The notes beneath the pieces were generated by a model. That model was given only the letters and a program-made list of their open reading frames with translations. It was not told the origin of the DNA and searched no databases. A program made the translations under genes and the position numbers. This document shows positions 16,121 through 23,832 of a DNA stretch of 56,421 bases, piece by piece; positions within the stretch are counted from its first letter, which is position 1; every line of letters begins with the position of its first letter. The stretch comes from Exiguobacterium sp. KRL4. Its GTDB lineage: Bacteria > Bacillota > Bacilli > Exiguobacteriales > Exiguobacteriaceae. The DNA lies in assembly GCF_001870785.1 (NCBI RefSeq), contig NZ_MOLV01000032.1, positions 1 through 56,421 on the forward strand, written 5' to 3'.

Positions 16121-16789
16121 GTGGAACAAGCACAACTGGATGAGTACTTGGCGCGGTTTCAATTGACGGAAGTGTTTGCCGGCGGGTTGCGGGAGCATTT
16201 ACAACCGGTTGCTTTTCAAGCCGGAGACTGGCTGTGTCGTCAAGGCGACGCGGCGGACCGGATGTACTTGTTGCTCGAGGGGAAGCTGAAGATTACCCAT
16301 ATGTCAGCGACCGGAAAACGGCTCGTCTTATCGTTTAAGCATCCGTTTGATTTGGTCGGCGACATCGAATATGTTCGCCGGACACCGTTGATGAATACGG
16401 TCGAAGCGGTGACACCGGTCACGGCAGTCAGTATTTCCTATGCGGCACTGGAGCAAAACGGAGCCGATAATCCGGCACTGCTCCGCTTTTTACTGGAGAC
16501 GATTACGATGAAATTTGAGTTGAAGTCGCATTCGATGAGTTTTAACCTGCTGTATCCGGTCGAAGTCCGGCTCGCCAGTTATCTGTTGTCGATGACACCG
16601 GAAATACCGACGTTACCGGTCAGTGATCTGGTCGACGCGGCGGATTTGATCGGCACGAGTTACCCTCACCTTAACCGTGTCCTGCGGCAATTCAGTCAGG
16701 ACGGCTTGATTGAACGGACAAACCGGACGATTACGATCGTGGACCGGGACGGCTTGACGGAACGGGTTGGCGAAAGTATCTATGAGTGA
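16121..16789 (+). CDS. Crp/Fnr-family transcription regulator (YeiL-like)
   Basis: 222 residues. The cyclic-nucleotide-binding fold occupies residues ~1-120 (FQAGDWLCRQGDAADRMYLLLEGKLKI). A winged helix-turn-helix follows near residues 165-205 (VSDLVDAADLIGTSYPHLNRVLRQFSQDGLI). No Cys set for an iron-sulfur cluster is present, so it is not an Fnr-type oxygen sensor. The HTH resembles the E. coli YeiL group. GTG 16121 follows GGGGGAAAG. It lies between two YdcZ genes and most likely controls them. Confidence 0.87.
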   Translation: MEQAQLDEYLARFQLTEVFAGGLREHLQPVAFQAGDWLCRQGDAADRMYLLLEGKLKITHMSATGKRLVLSFKHPFDLVGDIEYVRRTPLMNTVEAVTPVTAVSISYAALEQNGADNPALLRFLLETITMKFELKSHSMSFNLLYPVEVRLASYLLSMTPEIPTLPVSDLVDAADLIGTSYPHLNRVLRQFSQDGLIERTNRTITIVDRDGLTERVGESIYE

Positions 16790-16801
16790 GGAGGAAACAA
16801 G

Positions 16802-17272
16802 ATGACGCTTGGAATAGTCCTCGCCCTGTTCGGCGGGATGATGGTCTGTATTCAAAATACGTTTAATGCCAAGGTCAAGGAACGGGTCGGGGCATGGGCG
16901 ACGACGACGCTTGTTCTGGGACTTGGATTTCTCGCTTCACTGACGATTGGACTGATTGTTAAAGGGGGCGGTCTCTTTTCAATGAACGGGATGCAGCCAT
17001 GGTTTTGGTTCAGCGGCATCATCGGGGTTGGGGTCGTCTTGTGTGTGACGCAAGGGGTCCAGCAACTCGGACCAAGTTATGCGATTTCGATCGTCATGGT
17101 CTCACAAATTCTGTTTGCCTTACTGTGGGACACGCTCGGTTGGTTTGGTCTCGACCAAGTCGCGTTTACGTGGACGAAAGCCGTCGGGGTTGTCCTGATT
17201 GGCGGCGGTGTTTTATTGTTCCAACTCGGGGGCAAGTTAACCGAACGACGGATGTTACGAAAAGGAGCCTGA
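16802..17272 (+). CDS. DMT-family transporter, YdcZ/DUF606 type (second copy)
   Basis: 156 residues with five predicted helices (GIVLALFGGMMVCIQNTFNAKV, TTTLVLGLGFLASLTIGLIV, WFWFSGIIGVGVVLCVTQGV, YAISIVMVSQILFALLWDTLG, AVGVVLIGGGVLLFQLGG). It is homologous in pattern to the gene at 15683 but clearly divergent, which fits an antiparallel two-subunit transporter. GAGGAGG precedes ATG 16802. Three bases separate its stop from the next gene, so a single transcript 15683-18945 is likely. Confidence 0.87.
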   Translation: MTLGIVLALFGGMMVCIQNTFNAKVKERVGAWATTTLVLGLGFLASLTIGLIVKGGGLFSMNGMQPWFWFSGIIGVGVVLCVTQGVQQLGPSYAISIVMVSQILFALLWDTLGWFGLDQVAFTWTKAVGVVLIGGGVLLFQLGGKLTERRMLRKGA

Positions 17273-17275
17273 CAA

Positions 17276-17977
17276 ATGAATTACACGACATTGTTATTTG
17301 ATATCGATCATACGTTGCTTGATTTTGATGCGACGGAACGTGCCGCGTTGCGGCAACTGTTTAAAGACGAACAGCTCGAGTGGACGGACGAACGGGAAGC
17401 CCGTTACCGGAAGATAAACCGCTCCTTGTGGCAGGCACTTGAACGGGGAGAGGTAACACGGAATGAAGCGATCACGTCACGTTTCGTGACGTTTTTTGCC
17501 GAACAAGGACGGACGGTCGACGGCAGTCAAATTGATGCCCGATACCGGACCTACTTAAGCCATGGAACAGAATTAATCGAAGGAGCAATCGAACTCCTCT
17601 ATGTGCTCAAAGGGAAGTATCAGCTGTATGTCGTGACGAATGGTGTCGCGGCGACGCAACATGCACGACTCAAAGGATCCGGTCTGGCACCTTATTTTGA
17701 CGGAATTTTTGTCTCGGAAGAAACCGGGTATCAAAAACCGATGCCAGCCTTTTTTGATTACGTCTTTGACCGGATACCGGACGTGACGCGCGATCAGACG
17801 TTGATCATCGGCGACTCGTTGACGGCAGACATCCAGGGCGGTATCACGGCAGGGATTGCGACATGCTGGTTTAATCCCGGTCATGCCAAGGCTCCAGTGG
17901 AACTGACGCCGACCTATACGATCGAGCGGCTCGACCAGCTCGTGACCGTACTTGAAACAAAGGAGGAAGTCCGATGA
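17276..17977 (+). CDS. HAD-family nucleotidase, YjjG type
   Basis: 233 residues. HAD motif I is TLLFDIDHTLLDFDATE (nucleophile Asp), motif II YVVTNGVAATQ, Lys in YQKPMPAFF, and motif IV LIIGDSLTADIQGGITAGIATCWFNPG. This set is characteristic of the YjjG/YfnB pyrimidine 5'-nucleotidases that remove non-canonical nucleotides. AAAAGGAG precedes ATG 17276. The stop overlaps the next gene's start by 4 bases. Confidence 0.9.
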   Translation: MNYTTLLFDIDHTLLDFDATERAALRQLFKDEQLEWTDEREARYRKINRSLWQALERGEVTRNEAITSRFVTFFAEQGRTVDGSQIDARYRTYLSHGTELIEGAIELLYVLKGKYQLYVVTNGVAATQHARLKGSGLAPYFDGIFVSEETGYQKPMPAFFDYVFDRIPDVTRDQTLIIGDSLTADIQGGITAGIATCWFNPGHAKAPVELTPTYTIERLDQLVTVLETKEEVR

Positions 17978-18945
17978 GAGTGGCGTTGATTGGTGCCGGG
18001 TTCCATGCCCGGGCGAACTTATTTCCGGCAATGAAGGAAGCCGCGTTTGAGATCGTTGCGGTGACGACACGCCGTCTTGAAAGTGCGGAACGGGCGTTAC
18101 GGGATATCGGCAGTACGGGCCGCGCCTATATAGACTATACGCAGATGCTTGCAGAGGAACAGATGGATGCAGTCATCATTTGTCTTCAACCGGCGGATCA
18201 AGTCAAGGTCGTCAAGTCATGCCTCGCAGCGGGCTGTGCCGTCTACGTCGAAAAGCCGCTCGGCTTATCGGTTGAACAGGCGGAAGAGCTGGCCGAACTC
18301 GTCACGGATCAGGTGACAAGCGTCGGCTTCATGAAACGCTATGCACCGGTTTATACGAAACTGAAGCAAGTGTTGGTCCAAAACACATACGGCGACCTTC
18401 GTTCGTTCGAATTACGGTTTGCGTGTGATGCGTCCGGCTTCTGTCACGACCGAGCCGACTTTTTATCACTCGCCGCGATTCATCAACTCGATTTGATCCG
18501 CTTCTTGGCGGGCGAAGTCGCGGAAATCACCGGTGTGTCGCTTGAAGCGGACGGTGAGCTGCACCTTCAGCTGTCACTTCGGATGACAAGTGGGGCAGTC
18601 GGACAGGTGACCTTGATTAACTCTCCGCTCTACACAAGAGAAGTCGAGGAGCTGACTCTGCGCTTTGAACGGGCCGTGTGCCAAGTCGAGGAAATGGAAC
18701 ACTTGATCATCGAGGAAAAACAAGCACCGACATCCTGGCAGGAGCTCGAAGAACGGCAGATTCGTTACCGATCCCCGATGTCGACGATGTCCGGTGGGAT
18801 GAAAGATTTGTATTTGCGCGGATTCGTCGACGAGATGCAACATTTTCAAGCAGCGGTTCAAGGCGATGTCGTATCCCACTCCGATTTTCGAGACAACGTC
18901 AAAACGATGCAGTTGATTCAAGATATTCTCGATACCGTCCGATAA
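17974..18945 (+). CDS. Gfo/Idh/MocA-family NAD(P)-dependent oxidoreductase
   Basis: 323 residues. The N-terminal Rossmann motif is RVALIGAGFHARANLFPAM, and VYVEKPLGLSVEQAEEL is the family's EKP motif with the catalytic Lys. The C-terminal domain ends with EMQHFQAAVQGDV.S.SDFRDNVKTMQLI, as in sugar and inositol dehydrogenase relatives. Substrate unknown; the short transporter-regulator-nucleotidase run gives no clear pathway. AAAGGAGG precedes ATG and the gene is coupled to YjjG through ATGA. Confidence 0.88.
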   Translation: MRVALIGAGFHARANLFPAMKEAAFEIVAVTTRRLESAERALRDIGSTGRAYIDYTQMLAEEQMDAVIICLQPADQVKVVKSCLAAGCAVYVEKPLGLSVEQAEELAELVTDQVTSVGFMKRYAPVYTKLKQVLVQNTYGDLRSFELRFACDASGFCHDRADFLSLAAIHQLDLIRFLAGEVAEITGVSLEADGELHLQLSLRMTSGAVGQVTLINSPLYTREVEELTLRFERAVCQVEEMEHLIIEEKQAPTSWQELEERQIRYRSPMSTMSGGMKDLYLRGFVDEMQHFQAAVQGDVVSHSDFRDNVKTMQLIQDILDTVR

Positions 18946-19028
18946 CGAATAAGAGAAGGATTTAGTGTTATCAATCGTGGCAACCGTTTTGGAAAAGAAA
19001 TGGCGGTCCGGTACACGTTTTAAGCAGT

Positions 19029-19057
19029 AAGATCTTAGCCTCGCTAAGGTCTTTTTT
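19029..19057 (+). terminator. Terminator before the second ECF operon
   Basis: Stem AAGATCTTAGC / GCTAAGGTCTT (one G-U) with a 3-nt loop and a T run. Confidence 0.88.
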
Positions 19058-19075
19058 AGTGGAATGGATATTTTT

Positions 19076-19105
19076 TGAAACTTTTTAAACTACCGAGTGC
19101 TCTAA
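19076..19105 (+). promoter_or_regulatory. ECF-type promoter of the second sigma/anti-sigma operon
   Basis: TGAAAC followed by TTTTT (19076-19086), with GCTCTAA at 19099-19105 after a 17-nt spacer. The AT-rich stretch after TGAAAC and the CTCTAA -10 resemble ECF promoters of Bacillales. The spacing equals that of the sigW promoter in this window, so self-activation or cross-activation by SigW is possible. Confidence 0.6.
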
Positions 19106-19127
19106 TCAGTAAAAGGAGGGGATGGAA

Positions 19128-19664
19128 TTGGACTTACGAACGGAGCACACGGAGCTTGTCCGGCGTGCTATCAATCAAGACGAGGCAGCATTTGAACAAT
19201 TGATTCTCCTACATAGTGAACAGCTCTACCGGACGGCCTACGTCTATGTCAAAAACGAACAGGATGCGCTCGACGTCGTCCAGGAAACGGTCTACAAGGC
19301 CTTCATTTCAATCGGACAGGTCAAGGAACCCAAATACTTCGTGACCTGGCTGACGAAAATCCTGATTCGGAACTGTTACCGTGTCCTGAACCAACAGACA
19401 GCGGTAGCGGATCTCATTGAGATTCCGGTGAAGGAATCTTCGCGGGAAGAACATCTGGACTTGATTGACGCGTTGTCGCACCTGCGAAAAGAATACCGGG
19501 ATGTTTTGGTGCTCTTTTATTTTCACGATGTCCCGATGAAGGAGATTGCTTCTTTTATCGGTATCACCTTGAATACGGTCAAGACGTATCTCAAACGGGG
19601 ACGGGAAGAATTGAAGAAACAGTTGGGAGGACTTGATTATGTCGAAGCACGATCTTCAAAATGA
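19128..19664 (+). CDS. ECF sigma factor (SigV/SigM-like)
   Basis: 178 residues. Region 2 (DEAAFEQLILLHSEQLYRTAYVYVKNEQDALDVVQETVYKAF, WLTKILIRNCYRVL) and region 4 (LRKEYRDVLVLFYFHDVPMKEIASFIGITLNTVKTYLKRGREELKK) are intact. TTG 19128 is preferred to ATG 19122, because AGGAGGGG ends at 19120, only 1-2 nt from the ATG but 7 nt from the TTG. The downstream gene encodes a DUF4179-type membrane anti-sigma factor, whose start lies inside this gene, so they are coupled. Which stress it answers is not visible. Confidence 0.9.
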   Translation: MDLRTEHTELVRRAINQDEAAFEQLILLHSEQLYRTAYVYVKNEQDALDVVQETVYKAFISIGQVKEPKYFVTWLTKILIRNCYRVLNQQTAVADLIEIPVKESSREEHLDLIDALSHLRKEYRDVLVLFYFHDVPMKEIASFIGITLNTVKTYLKRGREELKKQLGGLDYVEARSSK

Positions 19665-21000
19665 CTATAACCAGATTCCTGTGCCGCATGCCGTCTTACA
19701 GGAGCGAATTCGTCAAGGAATGGAGCAGGGAAAGCGGGAGCAACAAATCAAACGACCGAAACGCCTGCGACGTCTAGTTGTATCGACGGGACTTGCGGCG
19801 TCACTGTTAATCACATCGACATTCGTCATCCCGTCCTTTGCGACGGCAATGGCGAAAGTCCCGTTACTCGGTCAGATGTATCGGCCGTTCCTCGAACAGG
19901 AAAACACCGGCACCGCGATTAGTCAGAAGCAACTCGCAACCAAAATCGATCAAATCGTAAGTGACAACGGGATCGACATCCAAGTCATTGATGCCTATTA
20001 CGACGGGGCAACAATCGGCCTGAATCTGACAGCGACCGGCGTTCCGGATGTGAAGCCGGAACGCCGGTCAGGATTATATGAACTGTTCAAAGGGGATAAA
20101 CGGTTTGCCGGGACGGAGACCATGGAACTGGTTCATTTCAAGCAGGTGAACGGTATTTGGCAAGGACGAATTGAATATATGCTCGGTGAAACCAAACTGC
20201 AAGATGCGATCCGGGTTCCGGTCGTGTTGACGGACGTCTTCGGCGTCAATGGAAACTGGACGTTTAACGTCCCGGTCAAGCGGCTTCCGGCCGTCGAACA
20301 AGTTTATGGCACAACGGTCAAAAACCCAGCCTATCAAACGGAAGTCACATTGGATAAGTTGATTCAGGGCAAAGGCAGCACATCGTTCGACTACACGACA
20401 CGTTCACCGAAAAAAGAACGCGCCCGTGTCGAGATGACGTTGCTCGATCCATCCGGCAAGGAAATCATTCACAACTGGACAAAGTCGACTCCGTCCGTCA
20501 AACGGACGAAGACCGAAACGGCAGCCATCGAGCAGTCGCGGTTAATCCTCGGTAACTATGTCATCCCAAAAGGGAGTTATCTGTTGCAGCCTTCTTTACG
20601 AATTGATTTAGAGACACAACCGATTCCGTTAACCGAGCCGTTGCCGTACCGTCAACAGTCGGAAACGCATCCGCTCGAAATGGCCATCACGTCAATTGAG
20701 ACAACACCCGAACAAGTCGTGGTTGAATTTTCGACGAATTCCCGCTCGTCCCAATTTGATACGAAGCTTGATATCCGTAACTCCATGTATTTGCTGAAGG
20801 GAACAGAACCATCAAACGGTCAGGATATTAAAGCAAAAGTCACGGTTCTTGATGCCGAAAAACAGACATTCCGGTCGACATTCCGCCTGCCGGAACCATC
20901 CGAACATCCGCAGGAAGAGTATTATCTCGAAACCGGCTACAGCAATACCGTCATCAATACACCACTGGCCCTGCAACCGATTCCGTTTACGGTCAAGTAA
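19639..21000 (+). CDS. Membrane anti-sigma factor, DUF4179 type
   Basis: 453 residues. A ~45-residue basic cytoplasmic part precedes one membrane segment (LVVSTGLAASLLITSTFVIPSFATAMA, residues ~50-75) and a large external region. The segment SFATAMAKVPLLGQMYRPF just after the membrane is characteristic of DUF4179 proteins that partner ECF sigma factors. The external part is rich in beta strands. ATG 19639 has GGGAGG 8 nt upstream. It overlaps the sigma gene by 26 bases, so the ratio of the two proteins is probably fixed by coupled translation. Confidence 0.88.
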   Translation: MSKHDLQNDYNQIPVPHAVLQERIRQGMEQGKREQQIKRPKRLRRLVVSTGLAASLLITSTFVIPSFATAMAKVPLLGQMYRPFLEQENTGTAISQKQLATKIDQIVSDNGIDIQVIDAYYDGATIGLNLTATGVPDVKPERRSGLYELFKGDKRFAGTETMELVHFKQVNGIWQGRIEYMLGETKLQDAIRVPVVLTDVFGVNGNWTFNVPVKRLPAVEQVYGTTVKNPAYQTEVTLDKLIQGKGSTSFDYTTRSPKKERARVEMTLLDPSGKEIIHNWTKSTPSVKRTKTETAAIEQSRLILGNYVIPKGSYLLQPSLRIDLETQPIPLTEPLPYRQQSETHPLEMAITSIETTPEQVVVEFSTNSRSSQFDTKLDIRNSMYLLKGTEPSNGQDIKAKVTVLDAEKQTFRSTFRLPEPSEHPQEEYYLETGYSNTVINTPLALQPIPFTVK

Positions 21001-21060
21001 CAGGAAAACCGAACCGGACGTCGAACTCCAAATGGATATCGATTTAACAAGGAGTTGGAG

Positions 21061-21543
21061 ATGATGAATTTACGGGCAATGACCGCAGCCGATTATCCGG
21101 AAGTTGGTCGGATTTACAAACAGGGAATCGAGACTCAGAATGCGACGTTCCGAACGGAAGTGCCGTCGTTTGACTACTGGGATGCAAATCACCACAGGCA
21201 CAGCCGGCTGGTGGCGGAAGAAGACGGGAAGGTGCTCGGATGGGTCGCCATCAGTCCGTTTTCGTCGATTCCCGCCTATCAGGGGGTGGCGGAAGTCAGT
21301 CTTTATATTGATGAAGGTGCACGTGGTAAAGGAATCGGCACCGCATTGATGCAGGCCGTCATCGAAGCGAGTGAAGCAGCTGGCATCTGGACGTTGCACT
21401 CACAAATCTTTCCGGAAAACACGGCAAGTTTGAAGCTTCATCAACGGTTTGGTTTCCGAGAAGTCGGCCGGCGGGAACGGATCGGACAATTGGCCGGCGT
21501 CTGGCGGGATACGATTTTACTGGAACGCAGAAGTCAGATTTAG
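21061..21543 (+). CDS. GNAT acetyltransferase, phosphinothricin/methionine-sulfoximine type
   Basis: 160 residues. NLRAMTAADYPEVGRIYKQGIETQNATF, GWVAISPFSSIPAYQGVAEVSLYIDEGARGKGIGTALMQAVIEAS and LHSQIFPENTASLKLHQRFGFREVGRRERIG are the conserved blocks of the YwnH/Pat family. Members acetylate phosphinothricin, methionine sulfoximine or similar amino-acid analogues. AAGGAG precedes ATG 21061 by 6 nt; ATG 21064 is possible. Monocistronic, close behind the anti-sigma gene but with its own ribosome site. Confidence 0.9.
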   Translation: MMNLRAMTAADYPEVGRIYKQGIETQNATFRTEVPSFDYWDANHHRHSRLVAEEDGKVLGWVAISPFSSIPAYQGVAEVSLYIDEGARGKGIGTALMQAVIEASEAAGIWTLHSQIFPENTASLKLHQRFGFREVGRRERIGQLAGVWRDTILLERRSQI

Positions 21544-21558
21544 AAGCGGATCATATGA

Positions 21559-21596
21559 AAAGGGGAGATGGATGTTAGTGTCCGCCTCCCCTTTGT
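21559..21596 (+). terminator. Terminator after the GNAT gene
   Basis: Stem AAAGGGGAG / CTCCCCTTT with an 18-nt loop, starting 15 nt after the stop. The T tract is short, and the A-rich left arm may let it also serve the minus strand. Confidence 0.65.
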
Positions 21597-21616
21597 GTCT
21601 TGAAAATTAAAGTCAT

Positions 21617-21769
21617 TCACTTGCTGTTAAAACAAGCACAAAAATCTGTTCGTCCTTTTTCACCGGCTTTTAATTTGATGGAAGATACGGTCAATGTGTC
21701 ACTTGTTGGTGATGTGCAGCCACTCAATAAGAAGGGAGCCATCAGTAAAAAGACGCTGTATGTTTTCAT
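21617..21769 (-). CDS. Small putative lipoprotein
   Basis: 50 residues. A hydrophobic signal of ~16 residues (MKTYSVFLLMAPFLL) ends in SGC, a usable lipobox with Cys18, followed by a short polar tail. On the minus strand GAGG lies 8-9 nt before the ATG, a reasonable ribosome site. No homologue recognised. It stands alone between two plus-strand genes, with the 21559-21596 hairpin just behind its stop. It could be a real small lipoprotein or a chance frame; the exact lipobox and the site favour a gene. Confidence 0.45.
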   Translation of the reverse strand: MKTYSVFLLMAPFLLSGCTSPTSDTLTVSSIKLKAGEKGRTDFCACFNSK

Positions 21770-21791
21770 GATCAGATCCTCATCTCTTGGC

Positions 21792-21817
21792 AATCCCACG
21801 ATTGAAACCGTGGGATT
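21792..21817. repeat. 9-bp perfect hairpin (possible IS200/IS605 end remnant)
   Basis: AATCCCACG and CGTGGGATT are exact inverted repeats around ATTGAAAC. Such CCCACG...CGTGGG hairpins are common at the left ends of IS200/IS605-type elements. No transposase is nearby. It lies just upstream of the small minus-strand lipoprotein frame, so a role in its leader is also possible. The rest of 21818-21920 shows nothing recognisable. Confidence 0.4.
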
Positions 21818-21936
21818 CTGAAGTGCTTGTGCGAGCGCAGTCCATTTCTGTGGATGAAAAAAGACCTTCTTTTCAAGGATGATTTCAATGGAGAACGGGA
21901 AAAGACCGACAGCAGGTATTTTCAGGAGGGATAAAG

Positions 21937-22989
21937 ATGGATGATTTTTTTGGAGAAGGTCTTGAGACCAATGAGCAGAAACGCAAACGAAAACTCGAAG
22001 AAGTGTTTGACCAATCGTTTGAGTCAGAACGCCGCGACTTTAACCAGTCACTTGAACAAGAAGTGACTGTTGCTTTAATCGGGGACGTCAATGCGGGCAA
22101 ATCCTCGACGCTGAATGCGATCCTTGGTCGGGAAGTTGCGACCGTTGGAGCAAAACCGGGGGAGACGACACGTATTGATCAAATCCGGCAACATCCGGAA
22201 GATAAGGTCGTCTTCGTCGATACGCCGGGACTGAACGATGCGAACAGCCTAAACTCGGACACGACATGGAAGTTTTACCAAAGCGCGGATGTCATTCTCT
22301 ACTTCTTGAACGCCGCCGGGACCGTCTTATCGGAAACGGAAACAAAAAACTTCAAGAAGATTTATGCCCACAATAAAAACATCGTCATCGTCGTCACGAA
22401 AATCGATGCGACGAACGATCTCGCGACGATTTTGTCGCATATCGAATCGAAGTTACCGGGACCGAAAGTCGTGCCGGTCTCAGCAATGGACGGGACGAAC
22501 ATTGACCGTCTGCGGCGTGAGGTCCTCGACATCTTAAAAAAGTTCAACAAGGATAATCTGTTTGTTCGCGAGATCGATCCGGCGTTGCGGGGGAAAATTG
22601 CGAACAACTGGATCGTCGGAGCAGGGACAGCAGCTGGAGCAATTGGAGCGGTACCGTTTCCGGGAGCCGACATCATTCCGTTAACATCGATTCAAATCGG
22701 ACTGATGCTGAAGCTGTCGAACTTGTATGAGCGGAATCTTTCGAAGGAAAGTGCGAAAGAACTGTTGGTCGTGACGATTGTCGGCAACTCCGGCAAAACG
22801 GCATTCCGGCAACTGGCGAAGATGGTCCCGGGATATGGTGCCGTCATCGGTGCAGGGGTTGCCTCGACGGCGACAATCGCGCTCGGATACGGGACGAAAT
22901 ACGCTTATGAGAACAAACTCGAACTGACACCGGAAAGTCTGATGGGCTTCATTAAGAAATTCCGCAAAAAACCGGACGGAGCAAAATAA
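21937..22989 (+). CDS. Era-like GTPase with C-terminal DUF697 domain
   Basis: 350 residues. An N-terminal ~45-residue charged segment precedes the G domain: G1 GDVNAGKSS (~52-60), G3 DTPG (~92), G4 TKID (~145), G5-like SAMDG (~172). The C-terminal half has two Gly/Ala-rich hydrophobic stretches (NWIVGAGTAAGAIGAVPFPGADIIPLTSIQIGLM and MVPGYGAVIGAGVASTATIALGYG), the DUF697 pattern of membrane-associated GTPases. GGAGGG precedes ATG 21937. Function of this family is poorly known; roles in membrane remodelling have been suggested. Confidence 0.88.
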   Translation: MDDFFGEGLETNEQKRKRKLEEVFDQSFESERRDFNQSLEQEVTVALIGDVNAGKSSTLNAILGREVATVGAKPGETTRIDQIRQHPEDKVVFVDTPGLNDANSLNSDTTWKFYQSADVILYFLNAAGTVLSETETKNFKKIYAHNKNIVIVVTKIDATNDLATILSHIESKLPGPKVVPVSAMDGTNIDRLRREVLDILKKFNKDNLFVREIDPALRGKIANNWIVGAGTAAGAIGAVPFPGADIIPLTSIQIGLMLKLSNLYERNLSKESAKELLVVTIVGNSGKTAFRQLAKMVPGYGAVIGAGVASTATIALGYGTKYAYENKLELTPESLMGFIKKFRKKPDGAK

Positions 22990-23043
22990 CGGACAGGTCT
23001 GACGCTCCCTGCTATGCTAGGACGAAAGCAGGGAGGGGAAGTC

Positions 23044-23679
23044 ATGTCAACGCTGTTAGAAGAAATCCGCGCGTATCAAGAACAGTTTCGTCAAAAGGCG
23101 CCGCAGGAAAAACAACGACTGATGGCACAAGCGACAAACGAGTTAGCCGCATCAGACGGTGCCAAAGGATTGAGCGTCGGAGATGAGGCACCCCGCTTCA
23201 CGTTGCCGAGTGCATCCGGTCAGTCCGTGTCGTTAGAGGAACTGCTGCAAGATGGTCCGGTCATCGTAACGTTTTATCGGGGAGGCTGGTGCCCGTATTG
23301 TAATTTGGAGCTCCGGGCCTACCAACGGGAATTAGAAAAAATTGAGGCAAAAGGAGCGACGCTAGTAGCGATCAGTCCGGAAACACCGGATCACTCGCTC
23401 TCGACGCAGGAAAAAAACGATCTGGCATTTCAAGTGTTGAGTGATGTCGATAACGTCGTCGCCCGTCAGTTCGACCTTGTGTTCGATATGCCGGACTATT
23501 TAATCGACGTGTACAAGGCATCCAATCTTGACGTTTCCGGTCATAACGGCAATGAGGACTGGCAGTTGCCAAAACCGGCAACGTTCATCATTCAGCCGTC
23601 CGGTAAAGTTTCATTTGCTGACGTCCCGGCGGATTATACAAAACGGACAGATCCGCTCACAATCATCGAAACGCTATGA
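23044..23679 (+). CDS. AhpC/TSA-family peroxiredoxin-like protein
   Basis: 211 residues. It has a helical N-terminal extension (~45 residues), then the thioredoxin fold: GDEAPRFTLPSASGQSVSLEELLQDGPVIVTFYRGGWCPYCNLELRAYQ. The WCPYC site is a CxxC rather than the single peroxidatic Cys of standard AhpC, as in the peroxiredoxin-like group. It is likely a thiol-disulfide reductase or peroxidase in the cytoplasm; no signal peptide. ATG 23044 follows GGGAGGGG. Confidence 0.88.
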   Translation: MSTLLEEIRAYQEQFRQKAPQEKQRLMAQATNELAASDGAKGLSVGDEAPRFTLPSASGQSVSLEELLQDGPVIVTFYRGGWCPYCNLELRAYQRELEKIEAKGATLVAISPETPDHSLSTQEKNDLAFQVLSDVDNVVARQFDLVFDMPDYLIDVYKASNLDVSGHNGNEDWQLPKPATFIIQPSGKVSFADVPADYTKRTDPLTIIETL

Positions 23680-23689
23680 ACTGAGAACG

Positions 23690-23722
23690 AAATCCCGCCT
23701 TTCATCGAGGCGGGATTTTTTT
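23690..23722 (+). terminator. Terminator after the peroxiredoxin gene
   Basis: AAATCCCGCC / GGCGGGATTT stem around TTTCATCGA, followed by T residues. Confidence 0.92.
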
Positions 23723-23743
23723 CTGTGGCGTACCATTCTGTTG

Positions 23744-23771
23744 TTGATAAATGTATATAAATGGGTATATA
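23744..23771 (+). promoter_or_regulatory. Probable sigma-A promoter of manA
   Basis: TTGATA (23744-23749), 16 nt, TATATA (23766-23771), about 60 nt before the manA start. Several overlapping TATA-like hexamers make the exact -10 uncertain. Confidence 0.5.
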
Positions 23772-23832
23772 AAGGTAACGAATTGAAGAAATGGAGGTGG
23801 GCGTTACTCCTTTTTCAATCAAGGAGTTCGCG

